NCBI RefSeq assembly: GCF_023343835.1
Contig: NC_064437.1
Coordinates: 46,716,967 to 46,780,966 of the forward strand
Reading direction: 5' to 3'
Length of the DNA: 64,000 bases
Origin: Lagopus muta
Taxonomy: Eukaryota > Chordata > Aves > Galliformes > Phasianidae
The position numbers and the translations under genes are program-made. Under the pieces are notes generated by a model. The model searched no databases and was not told where the DNA came from. It was given only the letters and a program-made list of their open reading frames with translations. Shown one piece after another: positions 1 to 11,587 of this stretch. Positions within the stretch are counted from its first letter, which is position 1, and each line of letters opens with the position of its first letter.

Positions 1-70
1 AGATCAGAATTGATATTGCAGTTTGACAGACTTCAAATACAGGACAGTTACATAAAATAGCTAGTCTTAC

Positions 71-3000
71 CTTGGCAGATTTTAACATCATCTCCCTCTT
101 TTTTTCTAACTTCTCTTTCCTTTTTTGTTCCTGAAAAAGACAGAGATACATCTTAAATAACACCTACAAGAGACCTATCCATTGTAGAAATAACAGATGC
201 AAATTCCATTGGTAATCCAGATTTCTGTGTACCGTACAGACTTGTCTTTGCAGTCTCACTACAAGCTTCTATTCTGACAGTGACATTGTTTAAAAAAAAA
301 AAAAAGTCATGAAATAAAACTTAGGTGAGAAAGTGCAACTGCTCTGAGTGGTCTGTTAGTCACTACTCTAAACAATTTCAAATACAGTAATTTAACAAGA
401 CTCCAAAGATATTCCCAATTACAAACTCCTTCAAGAGATTCCATTTCCTACATTAAGTATTCAATATACACAGCTCCACTTCAACTTTTACATGTTACTA
501 CTCGTGCTCATTGTGGAACAGAAAGCAACCTAAGTATCCTAAAATGCCTTTAAAGAATAATTGCATTCATATCTTGATGAATCTAAGATTTTTTTTACAT
601 CATCTACTATTTTTACTTGCTGAAAGCAAAAGGACCCTGGGAAAAAAAAAAAAATAATAGAACCTTGGTAATTATAAAACGAAGTAACAAAAGATTAATA
701 TTGAAAAAGGCACTCTATCAATGCTGTAAACATGAATCCAAACTGACAGGAAAAGTTAGAGAATTATTTTAGAAAGGAGCTTTCAGCAGCTTGCCAGTGC
801 CACTTCTCTGAGCAGTCATTAACCTGCATCCTCTCCTGAGATTTCTCCTTTCTCTAAAGCTCAAACTCCCACAAGTTTGTACATACAGGGTCAGTTAATA
901 GAGTCAAGACAAGGCCAAGTATGAACTTAGCAGCCCATAGATTAAAAAAAAAACAAAAGCATCAAATAATTTTATGGAAGTTTGATTGGTAACAGCTTGG
1001 TCTCAGATCACTGTAATTTATACATTTGTCTCACATTAGCATCCTGAAAACAGGCCTCATCCTCAGCCATCAGTAAACAACACAAATAGGCCACACAATT
1101 CCTATTGGTTGAGTCTTTGTTGTTGTTGTTTTGTTTGTTTGTTTTTAAATCCTCCTTCCAGGTTTTCTAGCTTCCTTAAAACTTTGTTTCTTATTTGAAA
1201 TACTGACTTCCTCTTCCTAACAGAAGGATTTTAAAGACATCAGTGCTACCCTTTACACTGTGTCTGACCACTTTTCAGCCCGATTTATTTCTACATTTTA
1301 AGGACAAACTCAGAATACAGTGTAAAGCACCACCTCATCCTTGAGCGATACCTTCTGTAGATTTATACATTATTTTCACCTTAGTTCAAAATGCTAGATG
1401 GCAGGAAAACCAAACAGATGGCAGCTCATCTTAGGAATCCCATTTGTAGACAAGAATACACCTACCTCCAGTTGCTGCTGTTCCATTTTAGTTAGCAAGA
1501 ACTTGGAATAAATGTTGCTTTTTTCAAGCAGGTGTTGAAGCCTCTTGTAGCGCATTTCACTTGACTCCCTGTCCCAAGTACTGCGAGCCTGGCCAACACA
1601 GAGACATCATCACCTATTTATACATGCTTCAGATGCAATGCTTTTAAGATAATGAAGGACTCTCTTACAGGTTAATTGCATTTGTCTCATAAACACACAA
1701 GCATTCTCTTTCAGTCATAACACATCCACAATTTGTGGGTGTGCCAATCCACATTTCTCTCTCTCTACAAAGTGCTCACAGATTAATGTAATTGAGGGTT
1801 GGATTTGCTCCCATATGTAAACAGAGCTCTGAGTCTATCTGCTTTCAGAGCAGCAGGACAAAGCATTCAAGGCCTCAAAGGTGTCTAATTTCCAGTTTAC
1901 AGATTTAGAGCAAGAAGGTCATTTAAGTTTATTCACAGCTCACAAAACCTGGCAGAAAAAAATAACTTCGCAAAATTCAGCAAACTGTTTCCCAAGCCAT
2001 AGGCACAAAAGTACATCAGCAAGCTATTTAAACAGCTTAATTATTAATGCCTAAACCATTAATGCTTAATTTAGAGTGGCCAAGTGAATCTGCAGTATGA
2101 AAGCAGTAACTTATTTTGCTTTGCTTTTAAAATACATGCGCTTGAACTGCCACTCTCTTTTGAAAGTGACACTTGTTGAATTTATTCCATACTGCAATTA
2201 GAAGCCTGTAAGACATCTTTAAAACCGAGGTCAAGACCTCCTCCAAAAAGTAAAAAAAGCATTCACCCTAAACTGCTTGTTACATTGAGATGTCAAACAC
2301 ACGAAAATGTCTCAATTAGCATCTCCAAGAGAAACCAAAGGGAAGGCAAGTAGCAGAGCTTCGGGAGATCCTTATCTATGCCACAGCCTTCAAAAGGAAC
2401 ACGGGGGGGGGGGGGGGGGGGGGGGAAGGGCACACTAGGACACCAAAACAAGGGAATTTTCTGGAACTAAATGGACTAACAAGCAGTCTATTTACAGATA
2501 TTAGCTGACTGATAGGGCAAACTGCAAGACAAAAAAGCTCTGGTAGAAATGTTGCCTTTAATTTTCCAAAAAAAACGATACTCCAAATCACAAAGCAGCT
2601 ATCACTCTGCTCTTTAACGAGAGGAAGATCCATTTCCACGTGTCATTTGGAGGTTAGATGGCTTTCCTGTGATTCTCCATAAAGTTTTTATTTGCATCTG
2701 CTCTCCTTCAAATGGAAGTACCTGAGCGCAGGAGGACCGACCCTTGATGGCTAGGCCAAGAGATAACGCAAGTAAAATTAAGCTATTTCGTTCAGTGAAT
2801 TGCTAATACTTTTTTTTTCTTTTTTTTTTTTTTCAGGAGTTGAATTGTTTATTCCCACTAATTGCTTCTTTTGACGAACGTTTCCCTTGACCAACTTCAA
2901 GGGAAAAACAGAAAATCCAAAGACGACAAACAATAACAAACGCTTATGATTTCTCCAGAACAGGCATCGCTTTGTCCTTTGACTCCATCCAAACCAACAA

Positions 3001-3716
3001 CAAAGCTGGGCTTTATACCCGTTATACTGACTAGGCCAAATGCACGATGCTCGCTTTTCATCACGCTACATTCTCACATACTTACATAGCAGTATTTTAC
3101 CATCAGCCCATAGAAAGAACAAGTGCCTCCTTTGCTGCGCAACTCACCTGGCAAGGGGTCCACAGAAGTGACAAAGAAACCTCCAAAAACCCAGAAACCG
3201 AAGAACATCAGCTGCCCCCCAAGACGCGCGCATGCCAGGGATTAACAATGCGAGCCATCTCCTCTGCTCCAACATGCCCCGAGCAGCCCTAATATCAGCA
3301 CTTGAAAACATACATAGCAAGGGGGAAACGAAGCACAGGAACGGCTATGCCTCGAGAGGTGGGGATGCAAAGCTCTTTAGGACGCGTCTCCCGAAGGCAA
3401 GAGCCAAGCGGAGCACTCAGACCAGTGCCACGACCAATACCGGTGCCAGCAGCACGAACCCCCCGTGCCCGGCAGCCGCCCAGCCCCCCCTCACCTTCTC
3501 CAGCATCTGCCGCTCCTTCTCCAGCCCCGCCGCCTCCAGTTGCTCCTCTTCGGCCACCATGGCCGGCGTGATCACCACCTCCTGTTCCCCCATCTCGGCT
3601 CCCGGCGGCTCTGCAACGACCGCGCGCGCGCGGTTACCCCCGGGCTCGGCCCTCCGATCGCTCCCGTCCGCGGCCCGACGCTCACCGCTGCCGCTCGCCA
3701 CGTTCTGGGCCGGCAT
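71..3716 (-). CDS. HELLS: HELLS (LSH) SNF2-family chromatin remodelling helicase, N-terminal four coding exons
   Basis: HELLS is a nuclear SNF2 ATPase that works with CDCA7 to remodel nucleosomes and support DNA methylation of repeats. Coding exons on the minus strand are 3716-3686, 3610-3495, 1588-1466 and 130-71, with GT/AG borders and matching phases (1, 0, 0, 0), giving the first 110 residues. The protein starts [10 protein letters not shown]. It then carries VITPAM and [10 protein letters not shown], the [20 protein letters not shown] block and a lysine/glutamate-rich helix, which are the N-terminal signatures of vertebrate HELLS. The ATPase motifs lie beyond the left edge. The start ATG has G at -3 and sits in a CpG island. 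The first intron is only 75 bp and in frame. The third intron holds a 23-base G run. The identity is secure; only the N-terminal coiled-coil region is visible. Confidence 0.96.
2403..2425 (+). repeat. Homopolymer of 23 G
   Basis: An uninterrupted run of 23 G on the plus strand (C on the HELLS sense strand), inside the third HELLS intron. It is unstable in replication and sequencing, so its length is unreliable. Confidence 0.95.
3611..3685 (-). other. 75-bp in-frame first intron of HELLS
   Basis: The donor GTGAGC (from 3685 down) and the acceptor TTGCAG (ending at 3611) bound a GC-rich intron of 75 bases. Its length is a multiple of three and it has no stop in the HELLS frame. Retention would insert 25 residues between residues 10 and 11 without breaking the protein. 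Splicing rather than retention is favoured because the spliced product lines up with known HELLS N-termini. Confidence 0.75.
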
Positions 3717-3828
3717 GGCGCCGAGCAGCACCGCGGTACGCAGCGCAGCCGCCACACGCCTACCACCTTCCCGCGCGCAGCCAACACCGAGCTCCCGCGC
3801 GGGCCGCCCGCCGCCACACGCCACCCGC

Positions 3829-3891
3829 CTCGCGAGACCAAAAACCGCGCGCTGCCTGAGTCTCGCGAGAAAAGGCGTCTGTCTCGCGAGA
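3829..3891. promoter_or_regulatory. Cluster of three CTCGCGAGA promoter elements
   Basis: TCTCGCGAGA, a perfect palindrome, occurs at 3861-3870 and 3882-3891, and the nine-base core CTCGCGAGA at 3829-3837. This CGCG element is a known driver of TATA-less, often bidirectional vertebrate promoters. The two perfect copies are 21 bp apart, about two helical turns, which would put bound factors on the same face of the DNA. Confidence 0.7.
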
Positions 3892-3930
3892 CGGCTCAGC
3901 CCACCTCTGGCGGGCCCGAATGGAAGTCCT

Positions 3931-4770
3931 GTTGGGACCTGTCAGGTGATGCCCGTTTCCCCGCCCCGTTCCGGGGACCTCGCGGTCTGCGGTCAGCGGG
4001 CTTCGTCTTCTTGTTTCCGTCTGTCTCGAGAGGTGCGGCCCTGGCACCCGGTGTTGTGGATCTGCACCTGCATAGTGAGGGCACCGCCATCAGTATAAGA
4101 GCCTTGAGTGCTTCTGTGCCACCAGAGGGCAGAGGAACGCTTAAAAGATGAAACAGGGCTGGAATCACTCGAGTGAAGGAAAACTGCCTTTCCCAAAACA
4201 TTGCCTGTGTTAAAGTAAATATTTCTGGAGCTGAGAACACAAACACTTCAGCGTGACCCCAATAGCACCAGCTGTCAAAATAACCCTGGGCTTACACCAT
4301 CCTCTCAGGTCCATACAAACAGCCACACTAGTAATTGCTCCCGTCTGCCTGTCCAGTAGGTCACTGCTTTGAACTCCACATCATAGGGACACGGAATCCT
4401 GGCTTTAAAAAGAGTTGGGGCAAGGGAGAGATGGGGGAGTAGCAGAAGGACAACCAAGTCTGGTAACAGCCGGGGTGGATGGCATTCCTCTCATTCCCAA
4501 AGCCTTAGAGGCTGGTTCTGGATGTTGTAATGTGGTTTATGGAAAAGCAATTCTGTTTTGCAACACTCAGTTTGGAGGCTGGCACAGAGTGGTTCTGCAT
4601 TCACTTGAGGGAACATTAGCAGGGAAGAATGTTACTGACCCCTAGTAAAGTTATTTTATTGACACTGTGGTAACAGAATGCAGCCTTGAGGAGCTTCTTA
4701 ACACCAATGTAGCATTAAGAGGCAGGCACTCCTTCACTGCACTGCCAGATGCACTGGGGGCAGCTCTACC
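3931..4770. other. Upstream flank of HELLS, no gene recognised
   Basis: The CpG density falls away here. I see no supported exon, RNA gene or named repeat; open frames in this stretch are compositional. Confidence 0.5.
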
Positions 4771-5255
4771 TATAGAATTGCAGAATCATAGAATCACTGA
4801 GGTTGGAAAAGATCTTAAATATCATCAGGTCCAACCACAACCTAACCATACTACCCTCACTCCAACCACAACCTAACCATACTACCCTAACTCTAACAAC
4901 CCTCTGCTAAATCACATCCCTGAGCACCACATCCAAATGGTTTTTAAACACATCTAGGGATGGTGACTCAACCACCTCCCTGGGGAGCCTATTCCAGTGC
5001 TCTTGCTATAAAGAAGTGTTTCCTGAGATCCAACCTGAACTTACCCTGGTACAACTTGCAGCCATTTCCCCTCGTCCTCTCCCCTGTCACCAGTGAGAAG
5101 AGACCAACCCCACTCGCTGTAAGCACCTTTCACATATTGGAAGAGAGCAATAAGGTCTCCTCTCAGCCTCCTTTTCTGCAGACTGAACAGCCCCAGTTCC
5201 TTCAGTCTCTCCTCGTAGGGCATATTCTCCAAGCCCTTCACATGCCTTGCTATCA
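4771..5255 (-). mobile_element. CR1 LINE, 3' fragment
   Basis: The CR1 3' ending is seen as the complement (agaatcatagaatcac) near 4781, followed by the typical 'ggttggaaaagatc' and the 'aggtccaacc' line. Read on the minus strand, 5241-5041 encodes the CR1 ORF2 tail with [12 protein letters not shown] and [12 protein letters not shown]. It is 5'-truncated, as most avian CR1 copies are. A local 31-bp duplication sits at 4831-4892. Confidence 0.9.
4831..4892. repeat. 31-bp tandem duplication inside CR1
   Basis: Two adjacent 31-base units (4831-4861 and 4862-4892) both begin ccaaccacaacctaacc and differ at very few bases. They lie within the CR1 3' region, so the duplication arose after or during insertion. 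Confidence 0.85.
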
Positions 5256-8200
5256 GATTGTAGCTATATATACATGCTTAAGCTGTACATATGCATCATA
5301 CTTCTGAAAACAATCATATTGTTTCCGACAAGTTCTTTGCATACTTCTCCACCCCTCTGTGCACGTGTATTGGGTGTTCTGAGTCTCTCTTGGTGGTCCC
5401 AAGGACTCCTTTCAATAGTCCTCCTCAGCTGCCCTTTGGTAACCTCTTCCCTCAGGCACATGCATTGCAGAGTTGGCAGAGATTACTTGTTTTTGTCTTA
5501 CTTCTGCCTCATAGCTCTTGACCACAACGTTCTTGTATCTTAATGACATGTCTGTATCTACATCCTGGATGTCCTACCTGCAGCTGAGGCAGCACTATCA
5601 AAGGCTGCCTTATAAAGTTCACTGGTTTTGGCTTTGCGGTTACAATTCTTTTTCACTTTCAATCAGTCTCAAGACATCAAAATAAATAATCAGAAAAAAC
5701 TTTTATTTTTTAAGGCACCTTTAACTGTATGAGACTCTAAGCAGTTTCCAAAGTACTTAGTGCTGACCTAGATGCCAGCATCAGTTCCAGGTGGGAAGCA
5801 AAGGTGAAGGTGTCACTAAGCTTCAGAAGCACTTGAGAAAATGAAACTGCACAAATTTTTGTTGGGATATATATGTTAATAACTCTGCTTCTTTAAATAA
5901 TAATAATAATAATAACAACAACAACAACAATAATAATAAAGATCTGTTCTGTCAGCACATCTTGAATCAGACAGTGTTGTTTCAAGCATTTTCTGCTCTG
6001 CTCAGCACCATGCCTGCAAGCTGTTTGGGGCAGGTGAATATGCTGCTGCGTAGTGGTGCCATGGCCATTCCTTTTTGCAGGGAGAGATTGCATTGTCCTG
6101 TCAAATCGTCATCCTCCCTCCCACCATTGCCGTGTCTGCATCCGTCCCTAGCCCAAGAATCCTGCCTGTGGAATGTAGCAGGAGAATGCTCTTTTAGCTT
6201 CTAGAATAGTATTTTCCTTTGTATGTGAGATGTTTGTATGTTCAACTAGTCATCACGTAGGGCTGGAATACTGTTTTCCCTGTTGGTCAGCAGGAATAAA
6301 TGACAAAATGGTAGTTAATCAGACTTCTCTTGGGTGACATTCCAATATCCTATAATCACAAAACTTTATGCAATAAAGGAGTCTTTGTAAAGTATATCTT
6401 TCAAAAACCTATCCCAGGCAAATGGTACAAGATCAGACAATTGGGCCTGGAGCATGCTGGACACACACCGTGGCCTGCTTTTAGCATCCCAGAGACAGAC
6501 ACTTACCAGGGAGTATGCAGAAGATTCATGTCCAGCCTTGCAGATGCAGGTACTTATTTTGGTTTAGCACACATGAGTGGGATGATGCCAACAAACACAT
6601 GCAGCTATCATCATGGAATGAGTTAGTGCTGCTGATCACTGCTCCTCTTCAACCACTTTTGAGACTGAGACTTTAATATTTGATTTTAATGGTCTGACCT
6701 CACAAGGTGAATAAGGGAATGCTTATGTAAAATACTCATGGGGCAGATTCTTAGGGGTGGGAATAGGGCCACTTCAGTCAGCAAATAATGTTAAATGGGC
6801 AGACTTGGTAGCATCTTCCCTAAGTGCAGCAGGATCCAGAAGATGGTGCAACTTCATGGCATATATTTAGTTTCACTGTTCAGCCAGAGCAAACAGCTTA
6901 TAACACATAACTTCTATCTAGAAGAAATGTCTTTTGTCTCACTAGGCAGTGACTTGTTACTGCAGTGCAGACAGTCCCTGGTCCATCACCTTTTGTTTTG
7001 GAAGATGAAAGTCCCTTGTAACACCTGGACATTTGTACAGTGTAATGCAAGGTGCAGAGAAAGCTGAACCTAGAGGCACAGAAGGGGGCTCGGGGAAATT
7101 ACAGTGCAAGAGAGTAGATAAGAGTTAGAAAAAATGCAGATTGTAAACAAAGACAGTTCTGTTTTCAGGTCAGCCAAGTGATTGCTGTGAAGTCACAGGA
7201 ACTCTGGACTGTCACCTTTGAAATTTACTTGTCACTCTGGTATGCAACACAAGAATGTGTGTTGTTTCATCATGCTCTGTGCCTACACAGTTTTCCTAAT
7301 GAGTTTATTCCAAGCAGTAAGAGCAGTGCCTTGTACTAATTGCCCTGACTGCTGAAGTTGGAATCTGGGACTTTAAATAAGCTGATTTTCTCTAGGGGAG
7401 AGAAGTGAGAAATACAGTCAGGATATTTGTCTCACTCATTTACAATATACGTACAAGGCTTCCTACTCCTGAACACATGTGAAAGTCTTCAATTCAAAGC
7501 ACTGTGGAGCTCACATAGAGGCAGATAACAGCAGCTTCCCTGAAGTTCGCTCAATAATCTTCAATATTTTTTTTTCTTCTCTTGAGAACTAGTGCTGCTA
7601 AAATGCAGCAGCAGCCAAAACATCTTGCTTTTGCTCTTCCTGACAGAAGCAACCTGCACAATCTGTCTAAAAGAAATACTGTAGCAGAAGTCTCTCTTCC
7701 ATCCATATGCACAGCTTTTAGGCGGCCAAAAATTTCAGAGGTCATCAGGATTAGTGGATTAGGAAGTTTAACTAAATCTCCTTTAACTTAGAGTTAAACA
7801 TTCAGCTGGGAGACGTGCAGGAAGAAAGCTCTACAGTGAGCCAGGGCTCAGATGTTAACCGGTGTACTATACATACAATAACACTAGATGGCTGCATAGA
7901 CTCTGAAAAGCTACTCTTTCCTTCAGGCTCAATTCTGTAGCTTATGGGCCTGAAGCATACGAGGCAAAATGTGTTGATCAGTGAAGCAGGAGCATGTTTG
8001 TGTGCCAGTCCCTCTGTATAAGCAAGCAGTCAAATCCTCCTGAGCTGGCAGCCAGGGCTGCAAGGTATGGCATGCAGCTGATGGTTGAACTGAAACGTCC
8101 CACCAAATACCATGTTGGCATGAAGTGTCCTTCCTCCAGATTTGCTCCATTTCCATCAGGAGGAGCTGAACTACATGTGAAACAGCTCCTGAGCCCATTT

Positions 8201-10694
8201 CCAGTGTAGCTTTTCAAGTAACCTGAAATTGAAATCCCTGTAACTGATGATAAAAGAGTGGGGTGTGCAGACGGAGGCAGAAACCTATTTGGGCAGCCAG
8301 CTTTAATCACCTGCATTTGTTGGTATACAAAGACACCTAAAAACACTACCCACCATTCTGTACAGCAACATCCCAAGTTTTCTAGCTCCTGCTGCAGCAC
8401 ACAGCTCAGACAAGAGAGAGCAGGATTGAGGTTGTTAGGGTTAAGGACTGATAGTGTAATACAGCAGGTAAGCAGCTTTCTTGGAGGCCAGGAAATGTAT
8501 TCAATAAGTTTCTGCAAAACTGGCCAAAAAATCACTACATTCGTCTAATCATCACAGTCAGCAATTAACCTGGCATTTGGATATAGACCTATTCATACAT
8601 TGCTTAAAAGATTGCTTGTGTTCACTGTGGTTAGTTTTGGGTATTACAGCACTTTCATTTGTAACTGAGAATATGACATCAGCTAAGAAATGGTGTTTTT
8701 ATCCAGTCCATCACCTGGTCCAAATCTTTTAAGTGTAAGCTCTGCCAGCAATGCATTTCCTGACTTATCTTCAGGTAACTAACAAATTCCTCTCTGGTTT
8801 CCCTGACCATAGCTGCTTGCCTCTGCAATGATTTGTGGGTGTACATCCAGACAGGCACCAACTTCATTCACAATGGTATGAGAAGCAGACCTCATCCTGA
8901 TAACCTACTGCTCCAAAACTCCAGGCTGCTCTGACTTGATGTGAACATAAATGGAGGTCAGAACTTATGGCTGGCTCCAAATCCTGGAATGCATCCAACT
9001 CAGTTGGTCCCTAAACCACTTCATTGCTTTTAACTATCAGAAATGAAAACATTACAGATGAGGGAGAGCAAAGAAGAGCTGCTGTGCTGCAGCGTGCTGC
9101 TAGTGAAGCCTTGGGGTCACTGCATGGCTGACTGCAGCCTGTGATCCACAGGGATTTTACTGTTTCTAAGGGATTAGGATAAGAGATCAAAGGGTACAAC
9201 TTTGCCCTTGCACACAGAAACCTACAAAGAGCGTCCTCACCTACATTCATACATGCCAGTCTTCTGCTTCTCTTTTCAGTCCAAGTCAACTCCGATCAGG
9301 AATGATTACATTTTTGAGCTGTCATATGAGACAATGACCTCTAATTCTCAGTAAAGTACACCTCTTGTGAAATGTTTGCTGTCAAAGGAGGAACACAAAC
9401 ATCTGTAAGCAAAATGTATCAAACGTGCAGGTCAAGAACTTACTACAGATTGAGAGCACAGAAAGGAGGCACACATGTACAGGCAAAAACCAGCACATAA
9501 AGCATATGAGAATGTGTTCCAAGCATCATCCATCCGTGGGAAGTAATCAGTTCCTCCTTTCGTGGCTTTTGATCACTGTAATTCAGCCCCAGTGCAAGAC
9601 AGCTGGTTTGCGTGAGATGATCAGTCTTATTCTTTTGCAATTCCTTCAGAAGTGGGCTAGCTTACAAGATTTATCATCAGGAACATGTTCTCTACCCATT
9701 TAATTGTCATTAGAAATACCAGGAAATGCTGCATTAGCAAGACCATGGTTTAACACTGCAGTAAGGAGGGTCAGATTCCTTTTCACATCACCCCTTGAAC
9801 GCCACAACTACGGTGGAAAGGGATCTTTCCACTATTGAGATCCTCTTCCTAAGGCATAGAAAACACCTTATTTACCAGTGTTACACTGTCGTTGGGGGAA
9901 TCTCCACTATAGATGATTTGCCTGCAATTGTACTTATAATGTAATTAAGTACCATAAACAAGACCCAAAATTCTGTTGGCTCACAGAATGCAGATGGTAA
10001 AGGAAAGCTGCTACTCAATTGAAATCCCATTCCATCTGATTCCTCTCTGCTCAGTTTTTCAGTGAGTCAGAAGGGACTTGTACCCTGCAAGAGCATACTG
10101 ATCTCCTAGAGAAAGCAGAGAAACATGCAGACCCAGAGCCTCCAGCCTGCTTAGTTCACCAGGTGCCAGAGCTGTGGGATCAGAGAGCCACAAATGGCTC
10201 CCTGCAACCTGGGTGGGGTGCAGAGCCCTACCTATAATGTATACTTTTAGCATATCTTTAGAGAAGTGAAACTCCCTTCCCTCACACTCACCAGAGCACA
10301 AAGGAATTTTGAATCCTACAGAAGGCATGCCAAAAATCAAATTTCTTGCCAGCAATGAAGAAAATGAGGAATGTGATGTAGCTGGTCTGTTGGGCTCAAA
10401 GGGGGAGATGACTAATTACCACTGAGGGAGGATGACTGTAGAGGACAAGTCAGCATCTCTGGGTATTTATTTTGACCTCCCTTCATCTATTTCTCATTTT
10501 AAAATGAATTTTAAGGGATTGTTTACAGTAGAGTACCCTCTGCATGCTTTGGCATCTCGTCTGAAGTCGGTAAGTTCCATCCTCTCTGCCAGCATTCAGA
10601 AACCAGTCTAGAAGACAGAATCTTCCTCAAAGACAAGCCAAGGCATGAGGCGGTACAGGAGTAGCTGTAGGTGAGGACTCAGTAAATGATTTAC
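5256..10694. other. Intergenic region, no gene recognised
   Basis: Unique-looking, moderately AT-rich DNA. The only clear structure is the AAT/AAC microsatellite at 5895-5940. The longest open frame, minus strand 8535-7978, has no recognisable domain. I see no splice-consistent gene, tRNA or named repeat. Confidence 0.5.
5895..5940. repeat. Compound AAT/AAC microsatellite
   Basis: A block of AAT repeats, then AAC repeats, then AAT again, with almost no interruptions. Confidence 0.95.
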
Positions 10695-11587
10695 CCTCAG
10701 TAAATTCGCAGATGACATCAAATTGGCTGGAAGTGTGGATCTGCCTGGGGGTAGCGAGGCCATACAGAGGGATCTGGACAGGCTGGAGAGCTGGGCTGAA
10801 GCCAATGGGATGAGTTTCAACAAGGCCAAATGCCGGGTCCTGCACTTCGGCTACAACAACCCCAGGCGACACTACAGGCTTGGGGCGGTGTGGCTGGAGG
10901 ACGGCATAGAGGAAATGGACCTGGGGGTATTGATTGATGCTTGGCTGAACATGAGCCGACAGTGTGCCAAGAAGGCCAATGGCATCCTGGCTTGCATCAG
11001 GAACAGTGTTGCAAGCAGGAGCAGAGAGGTGATTGTTCCCCTGTACTCAGCACTAGTGAGGCCGCACCTCGAGTACTGTGTCCAGTTTTGGGCCCCTCAC
11101 TGCCAGAAAGATATTGAGGCCCTGGAACGTGTTCAAAGGAGGGCAACAAAGCTGGTGAGGGGTCTGGAACACAGGCCATATGAGGAGAGGCTGAAGGAGC
11201 TGGGAATGTTCAGCCTGGAGAAGAGGAGGCTCAGGGGAGACCTCATTGCTCTCTATAACTTCCTGAAGGGAGGTTGTAGTGAGCTGGGGGTCGGCCTCTT
11301 CTCTCGTGTCATTAGTGATAGGACCAGAGGGAATGGCTTCAAGCTACGGCAGGGGAGATTCAGGCTGGACATGAGGAAGTATTACTTTTCAGAAAGGGTG
11401 GTCAGGCACTGGAATGGACTGCCCAGGGAGGTGGTGGAATCACCGACCCTGGGGGTGTTCAAGGAAAGACTGGATGTTGTGTTGAGGGACATGGTTTAGT
11501 AGGAGCTATTGGGAATAGGTGAACGGTTGGACTGGATGATCTTTTAGGTCTTTTCCAACCTTGGTGATTCTATGATTCTATGATTCA
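10695..11587 (+). mobile_element. CR1 LINE, long 3' portion with open reverse-transcriptase tail
   Basis: The sequence enters CR1 ORF2 at the reverse-transcriptase catalytic motif (FADD, codons from 10705) and stays open to the stop at 11499. It includes [46 protein letters not shown] and the [11 protein letters not shown] line. It ends in the CR1 3' tail with repeated ATTCTATG at about 11566-11587. The copy is 5'-truncated, so it cannot move itself. The lack of stops over about 265 codons suggests a fairly young insertion. No protein is expected from it. Confidence 0.95.

Larger units (their letters stand above)
3400..3930. promoter_or_regulatory. CpG-island promoter of HELLS
   Basis: The sequence is strongly GC- and CpG-rich around the HELLS start codon, with no TATA box. 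It contains three CTCGCGAGA-type elements (3829-3837, 3861-3870, 3882-3891) upstream of the ATG relative to the minus-strand gene. An E2F-like TTTCCCCGCC at 3956-3965 fits a proliferation-linked gene, but that assignment is inference. CpG-island promoters often fire both ways; I see no convincing gene in the plus direction. Confidence 0.85.

Noticed and set aside
3232-4098. Long plus-strand open frame across the HELLS CpG island
   Set aside because: It is antisense to the HELLS exons, low in stops because of GC content, and has no domain. The minus-strand exons are the real coding signal.
7978-8535. 185-codon minus-strand open frame
   Set aside because: No recognisable domain, no splice context and no promoter or polyA support; likely chance.
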